From Magnolia sinica (taxonomy: Eukaryota; Streptophyta; Magnoliopsida; Magnoliales; Magnoliaceae): DNA of 64,000 bases. Below the pieces are notes generated by a model. The model was not told where the DNA came from and ran no database searches. It worked only from the letters and a program-made list of their open reading frames with translations. The stretch lies in assembly GCF_029962835.1 (NCBI RefSeq), contig NC_080577.1:2108001-2172000 (forward strand), read 5' to 3'. Below, in pieces: positions 1 through 12,000 of this stretch; within the stretch, counting starts at the first letter, position 1, and the number at the start of each line of letters is the position of its first letter. The position numbers and the translations under genes were made by a program.

Positions 1-879
1 ACCCTATAAGCATGTTGTTCCTTAACTGCCCAACATTTCGTCCCATAAAGCATGGCTGGCTTATAGCTATCCTACAAAATTTCCCTTTTAATTTGTTGTG
101 ATCAACAAAAAGATTTTTTTTAGCTAATTACAGATTGGAACAAAGCAAATGTTAACTAGGATGAGATTATTCTTTGAATAGACAATTTCAAGGCTAAAAG
201 AACAATGGCGAAGCCCCCCGAGGGTTTTTATTTGATGGATTTTGACCGATGCTCCTTAGAGATCCTAGCCAAGCCAGTAGCAATGGAACCATAGTTTGCA
301 AGCCAAGTGAGTTGACTCAGGACTTGGCCAAGTCAACCTAGCCCAGGCACTAACCTGGTCACTAGCTCGTGTAATATTCGGTGAGGAAAGAAGGGTAATT
401 GATTAGGGCATTCAAGCACCTGCACGAGAGGAGCATTGAGGCCCCAGCCCCCGCTTTATTATGGATGGATGATCATAACATGGGATCGCAATTCGCATCC
501 CAGTATATATGTGGGCATCATAGCTTGAAGTCACAGGAAACAGATTTATAACCAGGTAATCTCATGCTGAAATGAACTGCAGAAGCAGAATTCAAGAGAA
601 TAAAAGTTCAAACAGAGTTTTCTTTTCTTTTCAATGGTGACAAAAGGAAAAATGGTTTTTTTTTTCAATGGTAAATTCGTACAGAAAAGCTCCACATCCT
701 TAAGAAGAAACAAACCCAATAGGACAACATTTTCTGTTATAAATGGTTGGACACCCATGGCAATCCAATTTAAAATTTGACAAATTCAAATGCCAATGTT
801 AGTGAGAGAATTTACCATGTTTTTCCAAGGAGACTAATTTCCATAAGGAAATAAATTCACGAAGGCGATGTTATTCTAC
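1..879 (-). other. Intron 4 of the HPGT1-like gene (continues beyond the window)
   Basis: The donor on the minus strand lies at 878-879, directly after exon 4. I could not find the next GT31 exon, expected to encode the stretch after RKSWLPTG, in either reading of this segment. Nothing else is recognisable; the short reading frames here are not coding-like. Confidence 0.6.
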
Positions 880-2708
880 CTGTTGGCAGCCATGACTTCC
901 GGATTGCATCCCTATTATTCTTGCGACCAAACTCAGTAACAATTCCTATGACAGCCAACAGCCTTTTTTTAGAATGAGTCACATTAGTCTCTGACAAGTA
1001 CTTTGAAACAAAGCCTTCATGTCTAGCCGCAGCCAGCTCCATCTCAAGTGCTGATAATTTCTTTTGCTGCTCCCTAGAGAAAACATGCCATACTCGAAAC
1101 TCCTCAGAAAGTTCACGAAATGAAATATAATATAAGGCTTAAAATATTGGAATTTACAGTATTGCATTATGATAAATTCATCAGATGATACAACACAAAT
1201 GTCCATGCCGCAACATGGGAACATAAAGAAGCATAATGTACTGGTTAGTATCATCGATACGTTCCAAGATCAACAAACGGTATCAAAATGCAGCGTCTAT
1301 GCTCCTCCCAACATAATTTTAAAGGAGTTAAATGTCATAACCAAGGTCAATAAAATTAGGAGGTAGCACATTGTAAACGCAGCATCAATACATCCGAACG
1401 ATAGTTTGAACCTCGATATAATCCAAACAACATACAGTTCTGCCCAGTCGCAATTGCACCAAAGTACCCAGATGGGAAAAGGTGGAGGGTTGGTGTCACG
1501 TAGGCAGCCTGTCATTGAACTTTCCCCAAGCAATCATGAGAATTAAGCTGACCCCAAATAGGGGGGACAAGGCTATGATGATGGTATAATCCCAACCAAC
1601 CAACAGAAACGATAGCTGTAATCCGCTTACCTGCAAGCTATGATTTTCAATGTGTCATCAACTGATATAGCTGACTGCCCCTGAAAAATCGGATATGCCT
1701 CTCAAAATATGATGAAGAAGAAAATACAGGAATGAGGTGTTGTACGGTGCACAGCCCAGCAATCCAGACCATACCATCTGGTGGGCTCCAAAAGGGATGG
1801 GCCTCCCCACAAAAATCCACGCCATTCGATGATCTTAATTGTCCAAATGGCATCCTGAAATCAGACATTTCAATTTCTAGGTTTTGTCGTAAACCTAATT
1901 GGTTACTTCCAATTGCGTAAATCAATAGTTTAAACTACACTCAAAGGTAGGGCATTTCCCATTGATGTAAGATTAACTTCTGTACCAGAAACAATGGTAT
2001 CTCCAATTATAGCCCCTCTGGGGGGTAAAATTTGAAAATCATTCCGCTAGGTGATGGATCACAATTGGCTACAACCCATCCAGAATGTAGCCCCACAGAT
2101 GGAGTGGTTAGATCGTGCAAAGGTGGGACCTTCCTGAACAGTTCCTGACATTGTTATATTCCCTCCTATTTCCAACACAAAACTACCATCAAGGAAAGAA
2201 AAAAATAAATAAATAAAAATTGTATAATAACTATAAATAAATAAATATTATTCAAAAAGAAGTATTGCCGAGTGGATTTCATGAGAATAGTCCTACAAAT
2301 ATTTAAATTTTCAAATAAAATTTAAAAAATAAAAGAAACTTTACCTGACCAGTTCTCCTATCGAGCTCTTTAATGAGATAAACCCTGTTTTCTGCATCCT
2401 GCCAAAGCCTAACCCCAAAATAATGGAAATACAAATTTAAAAAATAGATTAGAATTTCGTCATATCAAATCAAAACCTGGAAAATCCTTCTCATTTCTAA
2501 TCCATCGAATTCCGAATTTGCCATCAGAGATCTTGAAAGGGAGAGGGAAAAAAAAAACCTAGAACGAGAAGAAACGGGAGGGAAGGAAATCTAACCGTCC
2601 AGCAACGTATATAGAAGCCATTGTCGCGATCATGGAGAGCATCAGAGTCGAAATTCTAGACCGGAAAGCTAGACCGGAGAGCCGGTTGTTCGATCCCCGG
2701 CTCTGCAT
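880..2708 (-). CDS. HPGT1: Hydroxyproline O-galactosyltransferase HPGT1-like (GT31), partial: N-terminal exons 1-4
   Basis: Spliced by hand on the minus strand: exon 1 2596-2708, exon 2 2345-2408, exon 3 1631-1680, exon 4 880-1073, all GT-AG with consistent phases (2, 0, 2, 1). They give about 140 residues: a short basic N-terminus, one hydrophobic anchor (about residues 19-37, ending [16 protein letters not shown]), a DUF4094 stem with [12 protein letters not shown] and [12 protein letters not shown], then the start of the GT31 domain ([27 protein letters not shown]). This agrees with the Arabidopsis HPGT1/B3GALT11 type, Golgi type II membrane enzymes that add the first galactose to hydroxyproline of arabinogalactan proteins. 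The nucleotide-sugar/metal (DxD) exons are not in the window: positions 1-879 read as intron and the gene continues off the left edge. The start is the first ATG of exon 1. Family certain; the exact paralogue is inferred from the N-terminus. Confidence 0.88.
1540..1585 (+). repeat. Short RTE-type LINE 3' tail fragment
   Basis: The text GACCCCAAATAGGGGGGACA followed by AGGCTATGATGATGG resembles the 3' end of plant RTE elements (a GGGGTCGGCTACATGAATC-like block next to ATG/CAT trinucleotides). It lies in intron 3 of the HPGT1-like gene. A longer copy is at 19917-20310 and another tail fragment near 32050-32090. Confidence 0.4.
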
Positions 2709-3512
2709 TTTCTCTCGATCGGAAGACGAAAAAAAAAAAACCCGATATTCAGACCGTCATTTTCCACAAATCTCGATCCAAGAGATCGGATTTCTCGAAT
2801 CAGATCGCTCAAAAGGAAGAGGAGAGAGCGAGAGAGAAGGTGGAGGTTTGGTCGAGGAGATCGACGTTCTAACCAATCTCTGGGCGTTGTCTTTTGGGCT
2901 GTGGTTACAAGGAAGTGTAACAGATTTCTCACAAACGAGGAGGAAATGGAGCCTGCTTGTCTCTGTCGCGACTTAGACTCCACCGTGTGTCGCGGCCCAC
3001 TGGGGCGCACATGCTGATCGTTTCGATTATACCAACCGTCCATCTTGTCGATCTACACTGTCGGACACGGTAAGTAACTTAGGCTGAAGAGATGATTGTG
3101 ACCATTACTGTCTGTAGATGAATTTAGAACAATGTAAGAAGATTTTCAGTGGCTGGCATTCGGCTCTTAAAAATCAAAGGTTAAGATCCCCACCGAAGTG
3201 CATTATGGGATAGTAGTTTGTTTGCGGTAGTAAAGAGAATATGGACGGCTCAAATAGTCGGACCATCTCAGTAAGTGGGCCCGGTGCGTGGCGCAACATG
3301 AATCCTGAGTTGCGACGAAGGCAAAACGAACTTGAAGTAATCGTATAGATGCGCGAACAGCGCCATGGTACTGAAAATTATTTATTTTGGAACATTTATG
3401 AGTTACGACCAAGACCTTCTTGCTAGGGCTGTCAACGGGCCCTCCTTGTTGCACTTGAAAGCGGGTTACGTCCTGCACGGGCCAGGACGATAATCCGTCC
3501 AAGCAGGGCTAT
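2709..3512. other. 5' leader and upstream region of the HPGT1-like gene
   Basis: Positions 2709-2860 are AG/CT-rich (GAGAGAGCGAGAGAGAAGG), typical of a plant 5' leader on the minus strand. I see no convincing TATA box. Overlapping open frames at 2632-3043 are antisense and leader artefacts. From about 3060 to 3512 I recognise nothing. Confidence 0.35.
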
Positions 3513-3924
3513 GTGGGGCTCACCGTGATGTATGGGTTTTATCTATGTTGTCCATCCATTTTTTCAAATCATTTTAGGACAGTAACCCAAAATTGAGGTA
3601 GATCCAAGTCTCAAGTGGACCACACAGCAGGGATTGAATTCCCACCGTTAAAATCTTCTTATGAGTGGTAGAATTTTTGGATCAATCTATTATTTGTATT
3701 TCCCCTTCATCAAGGTATATATGACCTTATGAACAGGTTGGATGGCAAATAAACATCATGGTGGCCCGTAGAAAGGTTTTAATGATGAGTTTCATTATTG
3801 CAGTTGCTTCCTATAGTGCGGTCCACTTGAGCATTGGACTGCCTAAATTTTAGAATCATACTCCAAAATGCTCTGAAAAAATGATAGACGGTGTGAATAA
3901 AACCCATACATCAGGTTGGGTTCA
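3513..3924. mobile_element. Long-TIR MITE, family copy 1
   Basis: The left end (GTGGGGCTCACCGTGATGTA then a TTTTATC, CCATCCATTTTTTCAAATCATTTT stretch) is the inverted complement of the right end near 3865-3924, giving TIRs of about 60 bp in a 412-bp non-coding element. The middle has the hallmark blocks of the family (AAGTGGACCACAC, GATTGAATTCCCACC, GGTTGGATGGCAAATAAAC). Further copies are at 40421, 53212, 53705, 54364, 56194, 56790, 57470, 58135, 58797 and 62398. No transposase is encoded. Confidence 0.7.
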
Positions 3925-4148
3925 CTTGGTTGGCTGATTGAGTAAGGAAATTTAAGTGGAAAATCAGAATTTTTTGAATTTTTGGATCAGGTTGGTGCGG
4001 TTTAGGTCGGTCCTAGGCCAACCAATTGTTCATGGCTTGCGCTTGGGCTAAGCATCGGGTCTTAAATGTTGGATCGGGCCCATGCCAGGTCAAACCTGGC
4101 CCACTGCGAACTTCTGGCCTATCATACTATTCTTGGGGAAGATAACTT

Positions 4149-4170
4149 GTCACACTTGGGCAAGTGTGAC
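4149..4170. repeat. Perfect short inverted repeat
   Basis: GTCACACTTG, a two-base loop, then CAAGTGTGAC: ten perfectly paired positions. No T-run follows it and no neighbouring gene explains it. Confidence 0.6.
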
Positions 4171-4345
4171 AGTTCACCACCGTTTTTTAAATGGTGGAGA
4201 CTCATATTTGTACAGAATCCATACCATCCATGGCGGAGAATTTTTCTCTCTAAAAAAGATCGTACAATGCTTTGTCCGGCTTCCATGTGAAATATAATCA
4301 CGTAATTGTGTTGTGATTTAAAAAAATATATCAAAGGTTTTTGAT

Positions 4346-4377
4346 GTATTTGATGTGAGTTAGTTCACATCAAATAC
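4346..4377. repeat. Perfect inverted repeat, 13-bp arms
   Basis: GTATTTGATGTGA at 4346-4358 pairs perfectly with TCACATCAAATAC at 4365-4377 across a six-base loop. It is a hairpin in AT-rich intergenic DNA, 180 bp from the hairpin at 4149, possibly part of an old foldback element. Confidence 0.6.
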
Positions 4378-4433
4378 ACTCCTCCCAACTATACCAATTA
4401 CCACCTGTTTAGTACATGAAATTCTGATGGTTA

Positions 4434-4848
4434 CAAACTAGGTGAGGTCTGCCATAATGTTTGTGAGGAACCCTACCAGTCCATCCGTTTTGACCGCTCA
4501 TGTTAGGACACGAGCATGTCCAAAACGAAAGTCAGCCATACTGAAAAAAGTGGGGAGGCCAGATACTTTCCGACGGTCCACTGTGATATTTATATACCAT
4601 CCAATCTATCATTCCAACTGAAATGAACAGAAAACACAAATATTAGTCTAATTCAAAACTTTTGTAATTCCATGAATGTTTCATGGTGGGCGTTCAATTT
4701 ATATTGGCTTTTTTTTTTTTTAGGTCGTGTGGCTCACTTGAGTTTTGGATAGGCTTTATTTTTAGGCTCGTGTCCTAACATAAGGTGGGAAAATGAACGG
4801 ATGAGATGGATTTCTCACAAATATCATGTGGGCCCGACCTAGTTTTCC
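4434..4848. mobile_element. MITE-like element with about 80-bp imperfect TIRs
   Basis: 4437-4519 (AACTAGGTGAGGTCTGCCAT ... GTTAGGACACGAGC) matches the reverse complement of 4748-4847 (GCTCGTGTCCTAACAT ... GTGGGCCCGACCTAGTTTT). The interior is non-coding. It shares the CCATRATRTTTGTGAG-type sequence of other inverted repeats in the window, so it may be a distant relative of the long-TIR family. Confidence 0.5.
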
Positions 4849-5028
4849 AAACAAAACCAAGATAATTTCCCAATGAGAAAAAGTCATGACTTCAAGCTTC
4901 CCTCCTCATCATCACGGTGATGCCATGACCGTGGCCTTCTTATTCTTAAAGCTTCCCCTTCATCGCTAACTCATAACTGTGGCCTTCTTATCCTCAAAGC
5001 TTCCCTTCATCACTAACTCCATCTACTT

Positions 5029-5177
5029 TTTTTTCTTTTTTTCTTTTTTTTTTTTATACACACGCACACACACCCCACACACTCACGCTAGTGGAATTTC
5101 ACCACCTATGGATACTCGAACCCTTAACCGGGTGTTGAAACTCCTGAGAGTCTACCACCCGAGCAAGAGTAAGGATC
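5029..5177 (-). mobile_element. tRNA-derived SINE, full insertion with TSD
   Basis: Read on the minus strand, the element starts TCTTGCTCGGGTGGTAGACT (box A-like) and contains GGTTCGAGTATCC (box B-like), the usual split RNA polymerase III promoter of tRNA-derived SINEs. A GT-rich segment and an A-rich tail follow (T-run at 5029-5055 on the plus strand). It is flanked by the 18-bp direct repeat CACTAACTCCATCTACTT at 5011-5028 and 5178-5195, the signature of LINE-driven retroposition. Related copies are at about 13345-13450 and 55764-55890. Confidence 0.82.
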
Positions 5178-6324
5178 CACTAACTCCATCTACTTCACCA
5201 CAGCCGTAGTCGACAACAGTTATATTGTGTCAGACTTGGATTAGCGGATAATCTGGGGATGGACAGAGTGGATTTCTCATAAACATCATGTGTCCCACTT
5301 AGCTTTCAATCATAAGAACTTACTGCTGTGAGTTTGCAGTCTATTCATGGTGTTTCTTGCTTTTTCCTATCATTTATCTTTTCTAAGATTCAGAAGGGAC
5401 AAAAGTGATGAATAAAAACATTTTCCAAATGAATAACTTTATGCTATTGGTGAGATTCAATTTATATAGATTAATATACATGAATTTAGGCATTTTTAAA
5501 TGCCAGACTTTCCTTGCCGGAGCCACACTTTGAATCTCCTTAGTCGTAATTTGTAAGTCAACTGAGGTATGAGCTTGCCATCCTTGATTTGGATCTTAAT
5601 AGCAACAGCATAGTACGCATACCCTTTAGGATATTAACATACTAACTAAAATTTGGATAATTCATGGGATGTTGCACCTGTTTGGTTTTACCATCGGGAA
5701 ATTGTCATGAGTTGAGCCTGATAAAGACTTTCACATGTAAGATCTGGTCAGTTTGATGGGTGGGCTCACCCTGGACAGGTCTCAGATGGGCCACACATGA
5801 TAAGAGGAGCTGCTTAAAATAAGCTCACCATCGGTCCACATCCAAGGTACATAGCCAAGCGGACTGAGATAATTGTCGGATCAGCACATGTTCTCTACGT
5901 GGTCCATGCAGTAGTTGACCCCATGTGACAGCTCTTATAAGCACTGCAAGACAGTCCGGATTAGAATGTCTGGAGACTCTACGCAAGACAATGGTTTCAA
6001 CCATAAGAAGTCGAGCCATAGATAGGCAATGTAGAACATTGATTTGTTGCCTCGCACCATGGGACCATGCCCTGAAAATACTATGGCCAAAATAACTCCG
6101 ATCATATGATTAACGGCCCAAAATAGACGGTCAAGAAGCGGAACACAGCATAAAACGGTCTGAGTCCAACATCAGAAATAAAAACCTGAGTACAGGTGAG
6201 AACGGGAGGGTGGCCCGCCTGACCAGGCTTGGACATACTTTCTTGGGCCTCATATGCATGGCCCAACCAAATTTTCATGTTGGGCTTGGGCATTTCAGCC
6301 TGATCCGGCAGCCTAGCCCAAATC
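5178..6324. other. Intergenic, nothing recognised
   Basis: No gene or element boundary seen. 6200-6320 contains degenerate GGGCTTGGGC / AGCCTAGCCC-type text that recurs at about 3995-4100, 7190-7340, 14590-15010, 23280-23390, 25090-25330 and 61255-61330. Confidence 0.3.
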
Positions 6325-6329
6325 ACCTT

Positions 6330-6976
6330 TGTTGATGCAAAAATCTGGTCAGCCCTCCCTAGCTCCTGAACCTGAACAAAGAAATAAGACCTGGCTCGTA
6401 TGCCGGGGGATCCTCCGTTGCCAAAGTCAGGAATCTAAGTCTAGTTGAGTGTAAAAGGGTTAAGGCTATAGATTGTGCATACCTCTCCTCTTTGAGGACC
6501 TTCTTATTTATAGATAGGAAGAGGCGGTAGCATAGAAGGTGTTCATCCCTGTTTTGGCTGGGATAGAATCCTAGTAGGATTCTGAGCTTGCGCACAGTGG
6601 ATCTTTCTAGATCTTCGGTGAGGAGATTCTCACAGGAGATGGTCTTCGTGATCTTTGGCATGAATCGTGGGTCGATTGGACCATGATTAGATTGGGTTTG
6701 GCTTAACATCGAAGTTGGGCTCGGCCTAATGTTGAAGGGTCGATCTCGCCAGTTGGGGCTTTGGCGCGTTAAGGTCGAGCACGGTCTACTCACTGAGGTT
6801 GAGCACGGCCTACCCGCGGATGTTGAGCTCAACCTTTCCAGTGAGGTTGAGCTCGGCTTGGGATTGAGATGGAGTTCATTTTGCCTAGTTGATCGAGAGG
6901 TGAGGGTTAGACCTATTGCTTGTTAGGCTGCTTGACCTAACCTGCTGACAGTATGCTAGCAAATTTTCCCATAACA
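6330..6976 (-). mobile_element. Solo LTR (family S), with TSD
   Basis: The element begins TGTTGATGC and ends ATAACA, so both strands start TGTT. It is flanked by the perfect 5-bp duplication ACCTT at 6325-6329 and 6977-6981. On the minus strand it has a TATA motif (CTATAAATAAG, plus-strand position about 6505-6520), which suggests minus orientation. No internal domain, primer-binding site or second LTR adjoins it, so it is a solo LTR left by LTR-LTR recombination. A second member of the family is at 34166-34702. Confidence 0.75.
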
Positions 6977-6981
6977 ACCTT

Positions 6982-7597
6982 CATATATAATTATATCCTC
7001 TGAATATGCCATTCCAATCCTTGATTAAGTGACCCATCTATCATACATGTAGAATGTTGGTTTCATTCTTCTGAAATGTCTATGTTTTTTTTTCTTTTTC
7101 TTTCATGCCAGTCACACTTGATCAATGAATAGATTTACAATTGTAATCAGGAAATAAATTTTTATCAATTTTGAGCCAGCCTGGGTTGGACTGTGGCCCA
7201 ACTATTTTTTCCACCAAGTCTATTGTGCTGGGTTCATGCTGGCTAGGACTATGCTCAGGCATTGTGTCCAAAGTGTCTAATCACGGCTTAGTGTCTAATC
7301 ACGACTTGGACCTTGCCTAGCTCAACCCACACTTGACCCATTGCCACCCTTATTACTGATGAAAGCCTTGTATTAAGGACCTTATATGGCGGAATAAATA
7401 TCTTTACTATGCATATGACAAATAGGTCTCAGATGCTTTACCCTGCAATTAATGTTCTTGAATAAGAACATTGAATATTTTGTGGATATAGTAAGACATC
7501 TAAATTAAAGCTAATGGCATTTTGGTAACTTAAAAATGCATTCGGTGTTCATAAAGTGAAGAAAGTCTAATATTTTATAGACATAGTAAGACATTCT
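6982..7597. other. Intergenic, nothing recognised
   Basis: AT-rich sequence with GGGCTT-type degenerate text at 7190-7340. No coding signal or bounded repeat was found. Confidence 0.3.
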
Positions 7598-7793
7598 GGG
7601 CCCATTTGGATACTATCAAATAAGTTACTTTTTTTTCTTGCAGCAGAAGATAAGTAATTAATTTGATATAAGTTTGGTTTATGATTAATTATAAGTCTTT
7701 TTTTTTTAAATTTAAAGATACTCAATCACTTCAGTTTAATAAGTAGAAATCAAGATAAACTACGTATAAGTAGTCACTTACAATCCAAATGCC
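7598..7793. mobile_element. AT-rich MITE (AAATAAGTTACTT family), copy 1
   Basis: It starts GGGCCCATTTGGATACTATC and ends near CAATCCAAATGCC, an imperfect inversion of the start. The interior is AT-rich with AAATAAGTTACTT, ATTAATTATAAG and TAATAAGTAGAAAT blocks shared with the copies at 55531-55907 and 61807-62019. I could not fix a target-site duplication. Confidence 0.55.
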
Positions 7794-8874
7794 TCCTTTA
7801 ATTCAAGTTAAAGGCATTTTGCCCTTCTTGATTTAGAACTGAGTGTGTAGCCACCCGTTGGTAACCCACCCATGTTGTGAGCCCTATACCATGCGGCCAC
7901 TGTCTAAGAAGTATACGTTGAACAGTTATGACCTCCATATGAATTTTACGCCCATGTTGTGGACTCCATTTTATGGAGACTAATTTTTGAACAATGAAAA
8001 CCAGCTCTCATTCAACTCTAAAAATCAAAAGTTAGGATTGGCAAGTGTAACTATGGTGTAATTACTTGTACTAATGAGAATGTGGATGGCTCAAATCATT
8101 GGACCATCTCAACATGTGGCCCTAACAAGAACACAAAAAGCTACTTTGACGACCTTAGATCATCTATTGAGAGATCTTTGAAATCTTTGAACCCGGCCAT
8201 CAAGAAAAAGAATTATCTTTTTGAATCTTCTCTTAATATGTGTAAGAAAAAACTTTTGTAAATTCATAAGTCCATGTTTTTTCTACAGACAATTATCTCA
8301 AAAGTTTTTTTTTTTTTTTCTTCACGAGTGAAATATTAAAAATATTTTCTTAAGTAACATCGACTTATATATAACATAAATTATATATAATTAAAATTAT
8401 ATTAATTTTGGTATCAATGTGGAAATCAAAGACTCTGCCTCAATCCAACATGTGGTCAGCATCTTTGCGCGCCTTGGAGCGGGTTTTTACTTTTGAAAAA
8501 TGGGCCCATCAATCGGTAGGTCTGGTCTCCTGTTTACGAACATGTATCGATTATGCCTCAGATATTTTTTTACAGGGGCAATTTCGTTTTTAATTCCGTG
8601 CCCTATTGATGGACAGTTAGAAAGAGAAATCTATTAACGGTCCACATTCAACTAACAAAGTTACTAAGGTAGATCTCCAAATTATGAGAATTTTGAGCGA
8701 TGCCACCTTTACGATGGAAATCAACAGACCAACAGTCTGGATGACAAGACCATGGGCTCCACTATTCAAAACTGAAACTCGTATATGCTTCAAAAAAATT
8801 CGGGCCGCGTTCCATTATTCATCCTCGACCCCGTCCTCCTCTGCCATCATCCAGTTCAGCGCACCCAGTTACTG
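7794..8874. other. Intergenic upstream of VHA-E
   Basis: No coding signal. The last few hundred bases up to the TATA motif at 8875 are the likely proximal promoter of the V-ATPase subunit E gene; no specific cis element is clear enough to name. Confidence 0.3.
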
Positions 8875-8881
8875 TATATAA
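8875..8881 (+). promoter_or_regulatory. TATA box of the VHA-E gene
   Basis: TATATAA lies about 139 bp upstream of the VHA-E start codon. A start site about 30 bp downstream (near 8905-8912) would give a leader of about 105 nt, CT-rich as in many plant housekeeping genes. Position and motif are seen; use as a promoter is inferred. Confidence 0.5.
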
Positions 8882-9013
8882 CCAGATTATTAACTAAAAA
8901 TATATTAATAAAAGCAACTTCTCTTTTCTCAGTTCTCCAAATCTCACTTTCTCCGTTCGAATCTCTTGGAACTCCCTCGCTCCAATCGTAGATCTACCCG
9001 ATCCGATCTGAAA

Positions 9014-12000
9014 ATGAACGACGCGGATGTCTCGAACCAGATCCAGCAAATGGTGAAATTCATCCGCCAAGAAGCGGAGGAGAAGGCGAATGAGATCTCA
9101 GTCTCAGCTGAAGAAGTTCGTAAACCTCGATATTTCAAATTGTTTCTCTTCTTTGTTCTATTTTCCGATAATTTCTCGTTTTTATGGTCGTTTTCTTCGA
9201 TTTTTATGATAATATTTCGATTCATCTGCTAGATCTGAAGTTTCGAGCCTTAATTTCCTGATTTCTTATTTGAAATTTAGGTTTCTGATGATTCGTTTGT
9301 TTGGGTTTGTATCTCTTCATATCTTGCTCCGATTCTCTTCGAAAGTTCAGTGAAGGGCACTGCATTTTTTTCTATTAACGTTTTGAGAAAATCTGGATTT
9401 TGCTGATGGAAGTGGAATTATGAAGGTGCCCAAACAGATATCCAAGCTCGACATTACAGAATGGTTCAGATGCAACGATGATTAAATGCATGTTCACAAC
9501 AGTGTTATTTTATAATGTTTTAAAACAATTCGTTTCCATATGCATCTTAAATTTTTTTAGAAAAAGGAATCTTTAGTATAGAAGCCGCAGATCAATCAAT
9601 TTCTTTAATATGTTAATTGTATAATCTACAATGAGATATGTGGATCCTCGTTGTTGAACAACAACTCTGCATCATTAAAATGCAGGACCCGAGTACCATG
9701 AACTGGATGGTGTAGTCACAGTATTTTGAAAAAATGAAAACAATTTAAATGCAAGAAGATGGAGACATGGTTCGTTCTATTTACACACTGCAAATTCCCC
9801 ATAGTCAGTAATTTTTATAAACACTTGACACTATTTAGAGAGTGCAATGAGTCACTTTTGGCTAGGCAGTTGTGCTCGCCCATGGGGCCACATCACGATG
9901 CCTTAAGTGCCCGTGCACTTACACAAATGCACACATGGGTAACGCACGTTGTGACCATGTATGTGCATGGCATGAGTGATTCATTGAGGAAGCCAGAGAA
10001 GGCTATGTATGTTTTACTTTCGCCTCTTTCTAACTATTGCCGGACTAATGCGAGAACAAAAGGCATCTTTTGAAAGTGTTCTTTTTTTACTTTATTTTTT
10101 AAAGCTCACCAATTGAATGTCAGAACCGCATTTCTTAATGGTGATTTTGATGAGGAAATTACATGGATTTAGATGAGGAAATTACATGGAACAACCTGTA
10201 GGCTTTGTTTTATTAGGTCAGGAGCATAAAGTATGTATACTTGTTGGGTTGATATATGATTAAAAAACAAGCTTGCAAGCAATGGCATGAAAATATCATG
10301 AAGTTAATTTTATCTAAAAACCAAAAAAATATAAGATCTCATTGTTGACAAGAAGTGATGGATCCACTTTGGAGATACAACAAATTATAATAGGTACAAA
10401 AGAAGATGAAGTGATCATGAGTCCCTGGTGAAAACACCATCACCCCAGAGACAACCGAGGATTGAGAGTTAGAGATGATCACAGATCAAAGATGAGATCC
10501 CGATGAAAATCCTTACATTCCAAATCGAAACTTCGCCCCTTGTTGTCACAAAGCTAGGGAAAGAACTTGTCATCAGGTCTACTCTAGATCCAATGACCGT
10601 TCTTCCAGACTCTCCTTGTCATTTGTGTGTCACCGAAGTACATCGGCAGATTTCCGGAGCCGTTCTTTACGACGAGGAAGCCTTGCGATATTAGATGGTG
10701 ATTTTATGAGGGATTACGAAGCTATTCGTAATAGAGCTGCCTCTGATGCGCCCCGTTGAGACAAGTATCAGACAGAAATCGAAAGGTCTAGAAGCATATG
10801 GCGATAAGGGTCAGGTTAGCTCTAATGCAATTAGAGGTAAGGGTCTTAAAGTATTCGAAAGATTTGAAGAAGACGAAGGGTGGATAAAAGTAGGTCCAAG
10901 GAAGAACCGCCGTTGTAATACTCAGTCAATATCTATCAACCCTCTGAGAGAGCTTCCAACCCTATTCGTTAACAACTTTCCTAAAGAATGGATGGAGATT
11001 CACTTCAAGAGAGTTGGGAGATTTGGGCAGGTTAGGGAGGTAGTCATCCCTAAGGAGAGAGGCTCTACCTCCACAAGAGGTTTTGCTTTTGTTCAAGTGA
11101 ACACTGACGAGGAGATCTCGAAGGTGGTGGAAGGTATGAAAGGTCAGGTCTTCTATGGCAAGGAAATTCGGGTGAATGTCACCCAATCGGCCCGAAGAAG
11201 GTGAACATGGAGAGTAGTGGCGTGGTTCCTGATCCCTGTTCGTCTCGCAATATTGCAAGAGTTCATTTCGCTTCCCCGGTTCCTTCCTGCTCCTCCATTG
11301 GTGGTGGGGAGGGATCATGCTTCCCCTCTGGCCCCTGAGATCCTTCAAGGAAGCCCTGCTGGGGTAGGAGGTTGCTTCCGATCCCCCGGGAGGCCTGGGT
11401 TTGTTTCCTTCCCCCTCTTTATCCCATCATCTCCCCCCTTCCCTCTGGATCCCCGACTCACCCCAATCCTCCTCCCCTTCCACCGGAGGTTCCTCTTCCT
11501 CCCATTCCCACCAATGCTCCCCATCTCCTCCCTCGATGGAATTCGCTACTTTGTGAAATCTATCCAAGAAGGGGGTCTATTGTCCATTCAAGTGTCGGAA
11601 TTAGTTCTATCCAAGGCTAAAGAAAACCTTCAATGGTCCGTGGTGGTTTTTGTCAAGGTTTTTCCCTCCACGACCTCTCGACCTGGTTCCAGTTCTATTG
11701 TTGTCTTCATCCGGGAGATTTCATACTCCATCTGCTTTCCCCCGTTGTTGTTTGGATCTCTCTCCATCCCTACTCCAACATAGACAAAATAGTATTTATA
11801 GGTAACCTACACAAAGTAGGTCCGATGAAGGGAATCCAAAAATGGTCGGACTAGTCCAGATTTGGGACGGAGGACGCCTGGTTTATTTTTCCAAAGGTTC
11901 CTCTAGAGTTATGGTTCGAGGACTTTTTTTGGTGTGTCTTTAGGTTTTTGTGTGGGTGAAGTGTTGCAAATGGATCAAGCAATTGAATGATGGGAGGAGC

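Noticed and set aside
2632-3043. Overlapping frames of 114 and 124 codons near the HPGT1 start
   Set aside because: They lie over exon 1 antisense and the purine-rich leader; no domain, and the spliced exon 1 explains the conserved sequence.
11217-11783. 188-codon proline-rich frame
   Set aside because: It is the degraded linker of a LINE ORF1, with similarity to the LINE text switching between frames; not an independent gene.
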